Positions 1 to 10,204 of a DNA stretch of 64,000 nt are shown piece by piece (within the stretch, counting starts at the first letter, position 1; every line of letters starts with the position of its first letter). Location of the stretch: the NCBI RefSeq assembly GCF_000420625.1, contig NZ_ATVH01000011.1, positions 186,001-250,000 of the forward strand, read 5' to 3'. Below the pieces are notes generated by a model. The model was given only the letters and a program-made list of their open reading frames with translations, had not been told where the DNA came from and did not search any database. Made by a program: the position numbers and the translations under genes. This DNA comes from Fodinicurvata sediminis DSM 21159. GTDB lineage: Bacteria; Pseudomonadota; Alphaproteobacteria; Kiloniellales; DSM-21159.

Positions 1-1
1 C

Positions 2-256
2 GTCGAGCCGCTAGACCAGGAAGAGAAAACCGTAGGCGGGATCATTATTCCCGATACGGCGAAGGAAAAGCCGATGCAGGGCAAGGTAGTCGCGGTCGGG
101 CCTGGTGCCCGTGGCGATGACGGCAAGGCTGTCCCGCTTGATGTCAAGGAAGGCGATACCGTGCTCTATGGCAAATGGTCCGGTACGGAAGTCAAGGTTG
201 ACGGCAAGGATGTGCTGATCATGCGGGAAAACGACATCATGGGCGTCATGAGCTGA
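2..256 (+). CDS. groES: Co-chaperonin GroES (5' end outside window)
   Basis: This is the heptameric cytoplasmic lid of the GroEL folding chamber. The reading frame is open from the first bases of the window, so the start codon and roughly the first ten residues lie upstream. What remains matches GroES throughout: the mobile-loop region [13 protein letters not shown], then GKVVAVGPG, then a [14 protein letters not shown] strand, ending in the typical C-terminus [11 protein letters not shown]. It lies 68 bp upstream of groEL on the same strand, so they form the usual groESL operon. Any CIRCE or sigma-32 promoter would lie outside the window. An internal ATG at 74 is not a real start because family homology continues before it. 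Confidence 0.97.
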   Translation, partial: VEPLDQEEKTVGGIIIPDTAKEKPMQGKVVAVGPGARGDDGKAVPLDVKEGDTVLYGKWSGTEVKVDGKDVLIMRENDIMGVMS

Positions 257-291
257 CCGCCCACCCGAAGAATCGCATCCAACACAGATAA

Positions 292-1986
<1,695 letters not shown>

Positions 1987-2015
1987 GCCTTTTCTCACAG
2001 CACCCGTTGGTTATG

Positions 2016-2053
2016 CAGAGCCGCAGGAGTTATCCTGCGGCTCTGTTTCTTTT
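2016..2053 (+). terminator. Rho-independent terminator of groESL
   Basis: A perfect 13-bp stem (2016-2028 pairs with 2033-2045) closes a GTTA loop and is followed by TTTCTTTT. It starts 29 bp after the groEL stop. This is the strongest intrinsic terminator in the window. Confidence 0.93.
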
Positions 2054-2079
2054 GGACAGCTCACACGAAAACGGTTCTT

Positions 2080-2898
2080 ATGTCTCTTTCCGATCCAGAC
2101 AAGGTAACGACACTCGTGCGGCAGGCGGCTGCAGAGTTGATCCTGCCCAGGTTTCGCAAGCTTCGGGAGGAGGATATTCGTGAAAAGGTGAAAGGCGACC
2201 TGGTGACGATTGCCGATGAGGAAGTGGAGGATTTCCTCTCCGATCGGCTGGTCTCGCTCTTGCCAGGCTCGGTCGTGGTCGGAGAAGAGGCAACGGAGCG
2301 AAAACCGGAGGGTTTGGACGAGCTGTCTACTCAGAAGCCTGTCTGGATCATCGACCCTGTTGATGGCACGTCGAACTTCGCCCGGGGCAATGAGTGCTTT
2401 GCCGTGATGGTTGCGCTTGCCGATCAGGGAGCTTTGCAGTCCTCTTGGATTTATGCACCGGTCCAGGATGTCCTGCTGCAGGCACAGGCTGGCAAGGGGG
2501 CCTGGATCAATGGGATGCAGCTCCCAGCCCTGAAGCCAGTTTCAAACCCCCAGAATTTGATTGGAAGTCTGCACTTCGGACACCATGGAAATGCGGAATT
2601 GCGCCGGCGTTTTGAAAGAAACCGCGCGAAACTGAAAACCCTGAAAAGCCTGCGGTGTGCTGGCCATGAGTATATCAGGCTGGCGAAGGGCAATAGCAGT
2701 TTTTCCCTTTTCACCAGAACAAAGCCTTGGGATCATGCGCCTGGCGTCCTAGTCTACCAAGAACTGGGCGGGCATGCCCGGCACCTGCCGACTGGAAAGG
2801 CCTATGATATCGGCGAAACCGACCCGGGCCCACTTCTGCTGGCTTCGGATCAATCAAGCTGGAACAGTCTGAAAGACAGTCTGCTTTCTTCCGGATAG
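2080..2898 (+). CDS. Inositol monophosphatase family phosphatase
   Basis: This is a Mg2+-dependent phosphomonoesterase of the IMPase/CysQ/SuhB superfamily, 272 residues. Metal-binding motifs are in the right order: GEE at 68-70, DPVDGTSNF at 92-100, and the late WDHAPG at 217-222, where Asp218 completes the site. The substrate cannot be read from sequence; inositol-1-phosphate, 3'-phosphoadenosine 5'-phosphate (PAP) and histidinol phosphate are all possible in this family. PAP clearance would fit the PAPS-using sulfotransferase at 55165, but that link is only inference. The gene starts 27 bp after the groEL terminator, so it probably has its own promoter. It converges on the SDR gene with 17 bp between stops. 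No clear Shine-Dalgarno is seen. Confidence 0.9.
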   Translation: MSLSDPDKVTTLVRQAAAELILPRFRKLREEDIREKVKGDLVTIADEEVEDFLSDRLVSLLPGSVVVGEEATERKPEGLDELSTQKPVWIIDPVDGTSNFARGNECFAVMVALADQGALQSSWIYAPVQDVLLQAQAGKGAWINGMQLPALKPVSNPQNLIGSLHFGHHGNAELRRRFERNRAKLKTLKSLRCAGHEYIRLAKGNSSFSLFTRTKPWDHAPGVLVYQELGGHARHLPTGKAYDIGETDPGPLLLASDQSSWNSLKDSLLSSG

Positions 2899-2915
2899 AT
2901 ACTGTGCATCCAGTG

Positions 2916-3692
2916 TTATTGGCTGGATGGATAGAGGGCAAAGTTATTGAACGACTGTGCCGTGGGCATGACTTCTATACGGTTGATGTTCATGTGCGGC
3001 GGCAGGGTTGCGGACCAGAAGACGGCTTCGGCGATGTCTTCCGCACTGAGCACCTTCAAACCTTCGTATGTGGCTCGAGCCTTATCTTCATCGCCCTTGA
3101 AGCGGACTTTCGAGAATTCTGTCTCGGCCATGCCGGGTTCGATGGAGGTAACCCTCAGGTCCGTTCCCCCAAGATCCGCGCGCAAAGTCAGCGAGAAATG
3201 ATTGGCAAAGGCCTTGGTTGCAGCATAGACATTTCCTCGAGGGGCTGGGTAATTCCCTGCAACGGAGCCGATGTTTATGATATGTCCTTCGTTGCGTTCG
3301 GTCATTCCGGGCAGCAAGGCGTGTGTGATCTGCAACAAGCCTGTAACGTTTGTTTCCACCATTGTCTGCCAGTTCTTCAACTCTGCGTCCTGGGCAGATT
3401 CTCCGCCCTGTGCAAGGCCGGCATTGTTGACCAGCAGATTGATGCGGAAGAATTCCTGGGGCAGGGCTGTAACGGCAGCCTGCACCGAGGCTTCATCGCG
3501 AACATCGAGGGGCAGGGCGCAGGCCTGGTCACCAAGCTCCTCCTTCAGGGAATCGAGGCGCTCCTGCCGGCGTCCCGTGATGACGACTTTGGCGCCTTCA
3601 GCCACCAAGCGGCGTGCAATTGCCTCTCCAAAGCCGGCTGTGGCGCCAGTAATGAAGGCAACGAGATTCCGGGCGTTATGTCTTTGATACAT
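2916..3692 (-). CDS. ydfG: YdfG-like SDR: NADP-dependent 3-hydroxy acid dehydrogenase
   Basis: This is a classical short-chain dehydrogenase/reductase of 258 residues. The Rossmann motif TGATAGFG is at 15-22, an RRQER stretch that favours NADP follows at 41-45, NNAG is at 89-92, and catalytic Ser143, Tyr156 and Lys160 (YAATK) are present. Resemblance to E. coli YdfG runs the whole length, including the ILVNNAGLA-, HIINIGS- and EFS.VRFKGD-like segments. YdfG oxidises L-allo-threonine and serine and reduces malonic semialdehyde. It is last in the long minus-strand run from mltB, 54 bp after mazG. The specific substrate in this organism is inferred. Confidence 0.9.
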   Translation of the reverse strand: MYQRHNARNLVAFITGATAGFGEAIARRLVAEGAKVVITGRRQERLDSLKEELGDQACALPLDVRDEASVQAAVTALPQEFFRINLLVNNAGLAQGGESAQDAELKNWQTMVETNVTGLLQITHALLPGMTERNEGHIINIGSVAGNYPAPRGNVYAATKAFANHFSLTLRADLGGTDLRVTSIEPGMAETEFSKVRFKGDEDKARATYEGLKVLSAEDIAEAVFWSATLPPHMNINRIEVMPTAQSFNNFALYPSSQ

Positions 3693-3746
3693 TCTTCGCT
3701 ATCCATACAGATGATTTGGATGTGCTCGAGCTTGTCGAGGGTGACT

Positions 3747-4565
3747 TCAGGACTGTTTCTTTATGTTTTGCCAGGCCGCTTCCATGGTACCGAGGGGGGT
3801 CTCCCAAAGATCGACGCCTTGTGATTCCAGAAGAGCAGCCATTGCAAGAAAACGTTTCTGGAATTTCGCAGTGGCTCGATTCAGCGTGCTTTCCGGATCG
3901 ACTTTCAGATGTCGTGCCAGATTGACGACAGAAAACAGCAAATCGCCTGCCTCTTCTTCGATACGCTCTCTTGAGGAATCACAAGAAATTTCATCCTTAA
4001 GTTCATGACATTCCTCTATTATCTTATCAAGAACTGGTTGAAGTTCTGGCCAGTCAAAACCGGTGCGAGCTGCGCGCGATTGCACTTTCCGGGCACGAAC
4101 AAGGGCCGGTAAGGCCTTTGGAATATCATCGAAGAGTTCCAGTTGCCCCTTCTCCTGTCGTTCAGCAGCTTTCATCGCTTCCCAGTTTTGATCCAAGGAA
4201 GGGGAATTGCCCATGCCGTTTTCCTCTGGGCTGAAAACATGGGGGTGACGCGCAAGCATCTTGTCCGCAATCGTTCTCGCAACATCGTCGAATGTGAAGT
4301 GATCGGTTTCTTCGGCCATGCGCGCATGAAACACCACCTGGAACAGCAGATCGCCCAGTTCCTCTTTCAGGGCGATCATATCGTTGTTTTCTATGGCCTC
4401 GATCACCTCATAGGTTTCTTCGAGTGTATAGGGGGCGATGGTCTTGAATGTCTGCTGCAGATCCCAGGGACATCCAGTATCGGGATTCCGTAGTTCTGCC
4501 ATGACTTGAAGAAGCCGCTCTATGTTCGACTTATGACACGAATAGGGGGGTGAGTTGCGGTTCAC
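3747..4565 (-). CDS. mazG: Nucleoside triphosphate pyrophosphohydrolase MazG
   Basis: MazG hydrolyses NTPs and dNTPs to NMP and pyrophosphate, which cleans the pool and can lower ppGpp. The 272-residue protein has two MazG repeats, as in the E. coli enzyme. The first carries CPWDLQQT followed by the metal-binding EE..E...LKEELGDLL pattern (Glu49, Glu50, Glu53, Glu68/69, Asp72). The second, at about 160-230, has EECHELKDEI and EEAGDLLF. The start is GTG, supported by AAAGG eight bases upstream; no ATG gives a full N-terminal repeat. It sits between the protease gene and ydfG on the same strand. Confidence 0.95.
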   Translation of the reverse strand: MNRNSPPYSCHKSNIERLLQVMAELRNPDTGCPWDLQQTFKTIAPYTLEETYEVIEAIENNDMIALKEELGDLLFQVVFHARMAEETDHFTFDDVARTIADKMLARHPHVFSPEENGMGNSPSLDQNWEAMKAAERQEKGQLELFDDIPKALPALVRARKVQSRAARTGFDWPELQPVLDKIIEECHELKDEISCDSSRERIEEEAGDLLFSVVNLARHLKVDPESTLNRATAKFQKRFLAMAALLESQGVDLWETPLGTMEAAWQNIKKQS

Positions 4566-4597
4566 GTGAACACCTTTCTTCCAGTCATGGCGGTCAT

Positions 4598-5443
4598 TCA
4601 GGGCAACAGCCCCCTGGCACTCAACTCTTCACTGAAATTGAGGGAAGGGACCGCAACGCCATAACTCTGGTTTCCATACTGGCGCACCGCCACGCTGACA
4701 CCCAGGATCCTGTAATCGCCCTCCTGCGACTTCAACAAAAGGGCAGAACCGGAATCTCCGCGAGTCGCGTCGCAGTTATGAAGGAGGATACGTCCACTCT
4801 CGGCCGTGCCTTCAACGGAACATCCACTATGAGCGGCGAGGAGATGGGCTCGGTCCTGACTGTATCCGGCTCTCAGAATGGACGGATTTGCCGGCAGCCG
4901 AAGGTTCTGTCCTTCACGCGTGAATTCGTGAAAAGACAATGGGCGAAGCGGGATGTCTTCTCGCAGCTCTATTAGTGCCCAATCATTGGAAAGCGTATCT
5001 CCGTCCGAGTTTCCATACTGGAAACCGTCCGCAAGGTGAATGCGATTTGCCTTGGAGTGGGCGACATAATTATCTCTCTTGTAGCCGGCGACGAAATGAA
5101 CCTCTTCCGGTGCCAATGGACGACCGTTCCTGGAATCGAACATGCAATGTGCGGCCGTCAGCACATGACGCGGGGCTACCAGGGTACCTGTGCAAAAGCC
5201 GCCAACGGTTCGATTGACACGCCCTATGGACGTCCAGGGCCAAGCCGAGCTGTCGATTGGAACACGATTATCGCTGCCTATGATTCCGGGTAGTGAAAGG
5301 CTGTCTTGCGCAGAAGTGCTTTGGAATTGCGTGCTGCACAGAACGAGGAGCATAACGAAGAGGGGCATTCTCATGTCGAGATAAACGCTGCGCATGCCAT
5401 CATATATTTTTCGCATAATGTATATTATGGAAAATACTTTCAT
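4598..5443 (-). CDS. Secreted trypsin-like (S1) serine protease
   Basis: This is an exported chymotrypsin-fold endopeptidase of about 281 residues. The catalytic triad is complete: His99 in TAAHC, Asp154 in NDWALIEL and Ser231 in GDSGSAL. Cysteines flank the histidine and the serine loop as in trypsin-like V8/glutamyl-endopeptidase-type enzymes. The N-terminus is an unusually long signal sequence: a basic stretch of about 26 residues, then the hydrophobic core PLFVMLLVLCS, with likely cleavage after STSA. ATG at 5443 is preceded by AAGGAA seven bases upstream; starts at 5395 or 5374 would give a more ordinary signal peptide. The upstream DNA at 5395-5450 is AT-rich. Substrate is unknown. Confidence 0.85.
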   Translation of the reverse strand: MKVFSIIYIMRKIYDGMRSVYLDMRMPLFVMLLVLCSTQFQSTSAQDSLSLPGIIGSDNRVPIDSSAWPWTSIGRVNRTVGGFCTGTLVAPRHVLTAAHCMFDSRNGRPLAPEEVHFVAGYKRDNYVAHSKANRIHLADGFQYGNSDGDTLSNDWALIELREDIPLRPLSFHEFTREGQNLRLPANPSILRAGYSQDRAHLLAAHSGCSVEGTAESGRILLHNCDATRGDSGSALLLKSQEGDYRILGVSVAVRQYGNQSYGVAVPSLNFSEELSARGLLP

Positions 5444-5454
5444 CACAGTTTTCC

Positions 5455-5868
5455 TTAGGCTAGTGCCCTGTGCAGTTCGGACAACCAGTTGCGCACGCGC
5501 CTTCGGTTAACTCCGAAATCATAGTGTCCAGTAACGGAACGGCTGAAGATCACAAGACTGCATGAGACGGGATTCTCATTCACCTGCACATTCCAGACCT
5601 GGATAATATCCTTGAAGCCGAACAACATGGTTCTCTGTTCGTAAACGTCGGCTTCGTCATTGCTGTTGGCGCTATATAAACAGAGTGTCCGTGGCTTTCC
5701 GAGAACGATGGTCCTGAAACTGTCCCGAAGCGTATGGGCATCAAGTCCGTAGGTTGGAACAGTGCTACCCCTGATATCTTCCCGAAGTCCTTGAGGACCT
5801 GCAAAGTGCCAGTTCGGACTGGATGGCGGCTCCAGTGCCTCAATGTCGTTGAGCGCTCCAGCTGTCAC
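5455..5868 (-). CDS. DUF1499-like protein
   Basis: This 137-residue protein of unknown function has a C-terminal segment (FSRSVTGHYDFGVNRRRVRNWLSEL) resembling the end of the DUF1499 domain, which in other bacteria reads like RSRVG..D.GVN..R. The first half is poorly conserved to my eye. No signal peptide or membrane segment is present. It starts with GTG in a four-base GTGA overlap with the stop of the upstream MBL hydrolase gene, so it is likely translationally coupled to it. It is followed 11 bp later by the protease gene. Family assignment is tentative. Confidence 0.6.
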   Translation of the reverse strand: MTAGALNDIEALEPPSSPNWHFAGPQGLREDIRGSTVPTYGLDAHTLRDSFRTIVLGKPRTLCLYSANSNDEADVYEQRTMLFGFKDIIQVWNVQVNENPVSCSLVIFSRSVTGHYDFGVNRRRVRNWLSELHRALA

Positions 5869-6653
5869 CCGTCACACTGAAGAACCATGCCGTCATAGGC
5901 TGGCTCCACTCCCTCGGGACAAAGCTGTTTCACGCGCTCATAATCCATCGTGTGATTCATGTGGGTCAGTACGGCCTGTCGTGGCCGTATCTGCCTGATC
6001 CATTCCAGTGTCTTTTCGAAATGGGCATGGGTTGGATGCGGTTCCTGGCGCAGGCTGTCAACAATCCAGACATCGATACCTTTCAGTTTTTCCAGTTCTT
6101 TATCCTGGAAATCTACCACATCGGTGGAATAGGCAAACTTGCCGATTCGAAAGCCCGTCGTCTCGATATTTCCGTGTGACTGCCGGATTGCCGTGATCGG
6201 GATTCCTTCTGCCTCGAACTCACCGTAGTCAAAGACTCTGTCCGAAAGCATTGCCGGGTAAAGACGGCTATTTGTGTGTGTGGATTCAAAAGCGTAGGAG
6301 AATTTTGGTGTCAGGCTTTCATGTGTGTCACGTGACATGTAGGCCGGGATAGGATGTTCCCGACCATAGGCGAAGGCCCGCAGGTCATCGAGGCCATGTG
6401 TGTGATCGGCATGATCATGCGTGAAGAGCACCATGTCGATCCGTTGAACGCCTTCACTGAGTACCTGGGCACGGAGATCGGGCGCCGTATCGATCAATAT
6501 GCCCGTCCCCTGCCCGGTTTCGAGATGCACCGAACAGCGGCGGCGCCTGTTCCGGGGATTGTCCGGGCTGCAGGAACGCCAATCCCCTCCTGGCTTGCCA
6601 GTCGCCAGAGGGACGCCACCTGAGCCGCCACACCCAAGAATCTTCACCTTCAT
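5865..6653 (-). CDS. PhnP-like metallo-beta-lactamase-fold hydrolase
   Basis: This is a cytoplasmic metal-dependent hydrolase of 262 residues. The diagnostic THDHADH motif lies near residues 78-84, preceded by ILIDTAPDLR, and later metal ligands include the histidine in ILTHMNHT near the C-terminus. The glycine-rich start LGCGGSGGVP and the extended N-terminal loop match the PhnP/phosphoribosyl cyclic phosphate phosphodiesterase branch and not the lactamases. In alphaproteobacteria this gene commonly follows tatD, as it does here with an ATGA overlap (6650-6653). A role in carbon-phosphorus lyase metabolism is not supported because no other phn genes are nearby. Confidence 0.88.
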   Translation of the reverse strand: MKVKILGCGGSGGVPLATGKPGGDWRSCSPDNPRNRRRRCSVHLETGQGTGILIDTAPDLRAQVLSEGVQRIDMVLFTHDHADHTHGLDDLRAFAYGREHPIPAYMSRDTHESLTPKFSYAFESTHTNSRLYPAMLSDRVFDYGEFEAEGIPITAIRQSHGNIETTGFRIGKFAYSTDVVDFQDKELEKLKGIDVWIVDSLRQEPHPTHAHFEKTLEWIRQIRPRQAVLTHMNHTMDYERVKQLCPEGVEPAYDGMVLQCDG

Positions 6654-7450
6654 GCGGAAGGACTGGCCTCTCTGGTAGATGCCTTACTGAAGAGGCAATC
6701 GAAATTCTCGGTGGTGCGCCTTGCCAAGTCTTCGGGTGTCATATCCTTGATTTCAGCGAGTTTCTCCGCCGTGTGAACCACATAGGAAGGTTCATTTCTC
6801 TTTCCGCGTTTGGGAATCGGTGCCAGGAAAGGCGAATCCGTTTCGACAAGAAGACTGTCTATGGGAACATTGCGAACAGTCTCACGCAGATTCTCCGCTT
6901 TCTTGAAGGTCACGATACCGGCAAGGGAGATATAGAAGCCAATATCCAATGCAGCTTCTGCAAGCGCAGGTCCAGCCGTAAAGCAGTGAATCACACCGGG
7001 AAAGGCACCGGCCTTGTGCTCTTCGCGCAGGATGGCGATTGTATCGTCATCTGCATCGCGGGCATGGACGATCAAGGGCAAGCCGCTTTCACGTGCAGCT
7101 GCGATGTGGGCGCGAAAGGATACCTGTTGTGCCTTGCGCGGGCTGTTTTCGTAGTAGTAGTCCAGTCCTGTTTCGCCAATTCCGACCACCTTGGGATCGT
7201 CTGTTAACGCAAGCAGGCGATCGGCATGTTCTACGCCCTCTTGGCCGGCTTCATGGGGATGAACACCAACCGAGCAGTAGATACCGGGATAGCGCCGTGC
7301 GATCCCAAGTACCCGGTCAAACTCGGAAAGCTTCGTACAGATGGTTACCAGGCGCTCGACACCATTTGCATGCGCACGGGCAACGATATCGTCCAGCGCT
7401 GCGCCATCGTGTTCCAGGTAATCCAAGTGGCAATGTGAATCTACAAGCAT
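6650..7450 (-). CDS. tatD: TatD-family metal-dependent deoxyribonuclease
   Basis: This is a TIM-barrel amidohydrolase-type nuclease of 266 residues. The metal-binding DSHCHLD motif is at residues 4-10 (His6 and His8). It also has a GVHPHE motif, IGETGLDYYYE, and IVHARDADDDT, as in TatD/YcfH proteins, which process DNA 3' ends and may act on D-tyrosyl-tRNA. The start chosen is ATG at 7450, one base after the metG stop, which gives the normal family length. A longer frame reaching into metG adds 43 residues with no homology. It is followed by the MBL hydrolase gene with an ATGA overlap. Confidence 0.95.
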   Translation of the reverse strand: MLVDSHCHLDYLEHDGAALDDIVARAHANGVERLVTICTKLSEFDRVLGIARRYPGIYCSVGVHPHEAGQEGVEHADRLLALTDDPKVVGIGETGLDYYYENSPRKAQQVSFRAHIAAARESGLPLIVHARDADDDTIAILREEHKAGAFPGVIHCFTAGPALAEAALDIGFYISLAGIVTFKKAENLRETVRNVPIDSLLVETDSPFLAPIPKRGKRNEPSYVVHTAEKLAEIKDMTPEDLARRTTENFDCLFSKASTREASPSA

Positions 7451-7451
7451 A

Positions 7452-9014
7452 TCAGGTTGTTTTCTGGCTTTCTTCAGAATCAACATAACGCGGAAAGATG
7501 CCTTCCGGTTTGGGCAGCACTTCCCCTGGCTGCAGGCTTGCTTCCATGTAAGCAAAGCTGCGTTGCTCTCCAGAGACATTCAACTGATCCAGGAGACGGC
7601 TCATGGCATCCGGCATGACGGGCTGGATCATCAGTCCCAGTCGGCGAATTGTATCCGCAAGCACGTAGAGCACGGTTCCCATGCGCTCAGGATCGGTCTT
7701 GCGCAGCACCCAGGGAGCTTGCTCGTCAACGTATCGATTGGCATCACCCACGATTTGCCATATGGCCTCGAGACCTCGGTGGAAGGTTTGTTGCGAAAAT
7801 TCCTGCCGGACCGTCTGCAGGACACCAGCCGCCTTGTCCAATAAGATACGATCTGACGATTGATATTCACCGGGGGTCGGCACGGACGCATCGCAATTCT
7901 TGTGGATCATGGACAGGACACGCTGCGCCAGGTTTCCGAGATCGTTGGCCAAGTCTCCGTTTAGGCGGGCCACCATGGTCTCGTGGCTGATGTAGCCATC
8001 AGAGCCAAAAGGAACTTCACGCAACAGGTAATAGCGCACGGGATCCAGGCCATAACGCTCGACCATATCCTGTGGCCGCAGGACATTTCCCAGCGATTTT
8101 GACATCTTTTCCCCGCGATTCATCAACCAGCCATGTGCGTAGATGCGGCGCGGCAAGGGCAGATCGGCCGCCATCAGGAAAGCCGGCCAGTAAACGGCAT
8201 GGAAGCGCAGGATATCCTTGCCCACCATATGAACGTCGGCGGGCCAGAATTTCCGGAAGGACTCGCAGTCGGTATCCGGATAACCGACGGCCGTGATGTA
8301 GTTGGTCAGGGCATCCAGCCAAACGTAGACCACATGATCGGGATCGTCCGGCACAGTTATTCCCCAGTTGAAGGTCGTCCGGCTTACTGAAAGATCGCGC
8401 AAGCCGCCCCTTACGAAGGACATGACTTCATTTCGGCGGCTCTCCGGGCCGATGAAATCAGGGTTCTCTTCATAAAACTTCAGCAGTGGCTCTTGCCAGC
8501 GCGACAGACGAAAGAAATAGGAAGGTTCTTCCAGCCATTCGGCTTCTGCGCCTGAAGGCGCGATCATGCGCCCTTCCTCGTCCCGCGTCAGTTCGTCTTC
8601 ATTGTAGAAGGCCTCATCCCGGACGGCGTACCATCCCGAATAGCTGCCAAGGTAGATGTCGCCGGAGTAGACAAGGGCCTTCCAGATAGCCTGCACGGCT
8701 TCCTTGTGGCGGGATTCCGTCGTACGGATAAAATCATCATTCGAATAGTTCATCTGGCGCGCAAGGGCGCGGAAGTTCTCGCTGACATCATCCGTGAACT
8801 TCTGGGGTTCCACGCCGGCCTTGCGTGCCGATTTCTCGACCTTCTGGCCATGCTCATCAGTGCCGGTCAGGAAGTGGACCTCTCGTCCATCGAGGCGCAT
8901 GAAACGGGCCAGGACGTCGCAGGCCAGCGTTGTATAGGCATGCCCGATGTGAGGAACATCGTTCACGTAATAGATAGGTGTAGTGACGTAGTAGCGATCC
9001 TGATCACGCGTCAT
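7452..9014 (-). CDS. metG: Methionyl-tRNA synthetase
   Basis: This class I aminoacyl-tRNA synthetase charges tRNA-Met. Its 520 residues contain the HIGH signature at 22-25 and KMSKS at 303-307. The connective peptide lacks the four zinc-binding cysteines of the E. coli type, and the protein ends after the anticodon-binding domain without the C-terminal EMAP/Trbp domain. Both are usual for the short MetRS of alphaproteobacteria. It lies between holB and tatD in the conserved tmk-holB-metG-tatD order. Confidence 0.98.
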   Translation of the reverse strand: MTRDQDRYYVTTPIYYVNDVPHIGHAYTTLACDVLARFMRLDGREVHFLTGTDEHGQKVEKSARKAGVEPQKFTDDVSENFRALARQMNYSNDDFIRTTESRHKEAVQAIWKALVYSGDIYLGSYSGWYAVRDEAFYNEDELTRDEEGRMIAPSGAEAEWLEEPSYFFRLSRWQEPLLKFYEENPDFIGPESRRNEVMSFVRGGLRDLSVSRTTFNWGITVPDDPDHVVYVWLDALTNYITAVGYPDTDCESFRKFWPADVHMVGKDILRFHAVYWPAFLMAADLPLPRRIYAHGWLMNRGEKMSKSLGNVLRPQDMVERYGLDPVRYYLLREVPFGSDGYISHETMVARLNGDLANDLGNLAQRVLSMIHKNCDASVPTPGEYQSSDRILLDKAAGVLQTVRQEFSQQTFHRGLEAIWQIVGDANRYVDEQAPWVLRKTDPERMGTVLYVLADTIRRLGLMIQPVMPDAMSRLLDQLNVSGEQRSFAYMEASLQPGEVLPKPEGIFPRYVDSEESQKTT

Positions 9015-9076
9015 TTCTTCTTGTCGACTCCCGACTGGCTAAAGCACGAACTCAAACGTTCAGCCCAAAACATGTT

Positions 9077-10204
9077 TCAGGCTGCCATGCCCTGCAGGCG
9101 TCCAAAAGCCGTTATGAAAGCCTGCTTGCGATCCAGGCTTGCCTGCTCGGTTTGCTGAAAGAGCTGGGTGAGGTTTTCCCATAGCCTCATCCAGTCCGCA
9201 AGTTCGCGTCTCGAGGAAAGGTGCTGCATGATCTCACCTTCCCCTTCCAGGATACCGATAGGCGTACTTCTTGTTGCCCTTAGCCTGACGAGTTGCCCCA
9301 GCCACCAGAGCATAAGTTCGCTCATGGTCCGGAACAGGATACCCTGGCTGTCCCTTGCCAGGTTGTCCCCGATCGCGTGAAGCTTGTGGCTATCCAAGGC
9401 GGGAAGTTGACCCATCATCTCAACCATCTGGATATAGAGATCGGCACCTCCAGCCTGATTCAGGTCGAGGGCGCGACCGATACTGCCTTCGGACAGGTAA
9501 GTCAGCAGGATTCGTTCGTCCTTATGCAGATCTGGCAGATGGCGTTCCAGAAGCTGCTCGACAACCGTGGCCTCAAGCGGCGGCAGGGAGAGCTGTCGGC
9601 AACGGGAACGAATGGTCGGCAACAGGCGACCGGGGTTATGGCTGATCAGCAGAAGCAGCGTCTTCTCCGGCGGCTCTTCCAGGCTCTTCAGCAAGGCATT
9701 CGCCCCTTGCTGCCCAAGTTCGTCTACCGGATCCAGGATGGCGGCGCGCCAACTTCCATTCGTTGCCGTCATGTGCAGGAATGCCCCAAGTTGGCGGACT
9801 TCATCCACCGGAATATCACGCTTGATTCGTCCATCCTTGTCCGGACGGCGTTCCAGCACACGAAGGTCGGGGAAACTTCCCGAGGCAATCTGCTTGAACA
9901 CTGGACTGTCTTCTGGAAACTCCAATCCGGTTGACGCTTGAGCGCCTGGTTCCACGCCCCCTCCAAACAAGCCCGCGTCCTCGGTGTTGTCTTCCTCAAA
10001 GAGATACCTGACGACCCTATAGGCAAGGGTTGCCTTGCCGACTCCTCTCGGGCCGGAGATCAACCAGGCATGAGGGAGCCTTCCACTTTCCATGGCTTTG
10101 CAAAAGGTATCCTCCGCTGTTTCCTGACCCAACAGAGCGTTCGTGTTGCGTGGATGAAGGGCTTCCGCCTCTTCCTTGTCTGGCGTGCTGCTGCCTTTTT
10201 TCAT
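9077..10204 (-). CDS. holB: DNA polymerase III delta' subunit
   Basis: This is the clamp-loader subunit of the replicative polymerase. The 375-residue protein opens with the AAA+ Walker A region GPRGVGKAT near residues 51-59 and continues with an LDPVDELGQQGANALLKSLEEPP segment, the typical delta' Walker B and sensor 1 surroundings. A serine-arginine-cysteine motif (IRSRCRQL) follows. It starts inside the tmk stop (ATGA at 10201-10204), so the two are coupled. It is 62 bp upstream of metG. Confidence 0.95.
   Translation of the reverse strand: MKKGSSTPDKEEAEALHPRNTNALLGQETAEDTFCKAMESGRLPHAWLISGPRGVGKATLAYRVVRYLFEEDNTEDAGLFGGGVEPGAQASTGLEFPEDSPVFKQIASGSFPDLRVLERRPDKDGRIKRDIPVDEVRQLGAFLHMTATNGSWRAAILDPVDELGQQGANALLKSLEEPPEKTLLLLISHNPGRLLPTIRSRCRQLSLPPLEATVVEQLLERHLPDLHKDERILLTYLSEGSIGRALDLNQAGGADLYIQMVEMMGQLPALDSHKLHAIGDNLARDSQGILFRTMSELMLWWLGQLVRLRATRSTPIGILEGEGEIMQHLSSRRELADWMRLWENLTQLFQQTEQASLDRKQAFITAFGRLQGMAA

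Noticed and set aside
2907-2929. CATCCAG/CTGGATG inverted repeat between IMPase and ydfG
   Set aside because: Only seven base pairs, no T-run, and it overlaps the ydfG stop; too weak to call a terminator.
2904-3824. 306-codon plus-strand frame opposite ydfG
   Set aside because: The minus-strand product is a full SDR with catalytic residues; the plus frame has no recognisable motif.
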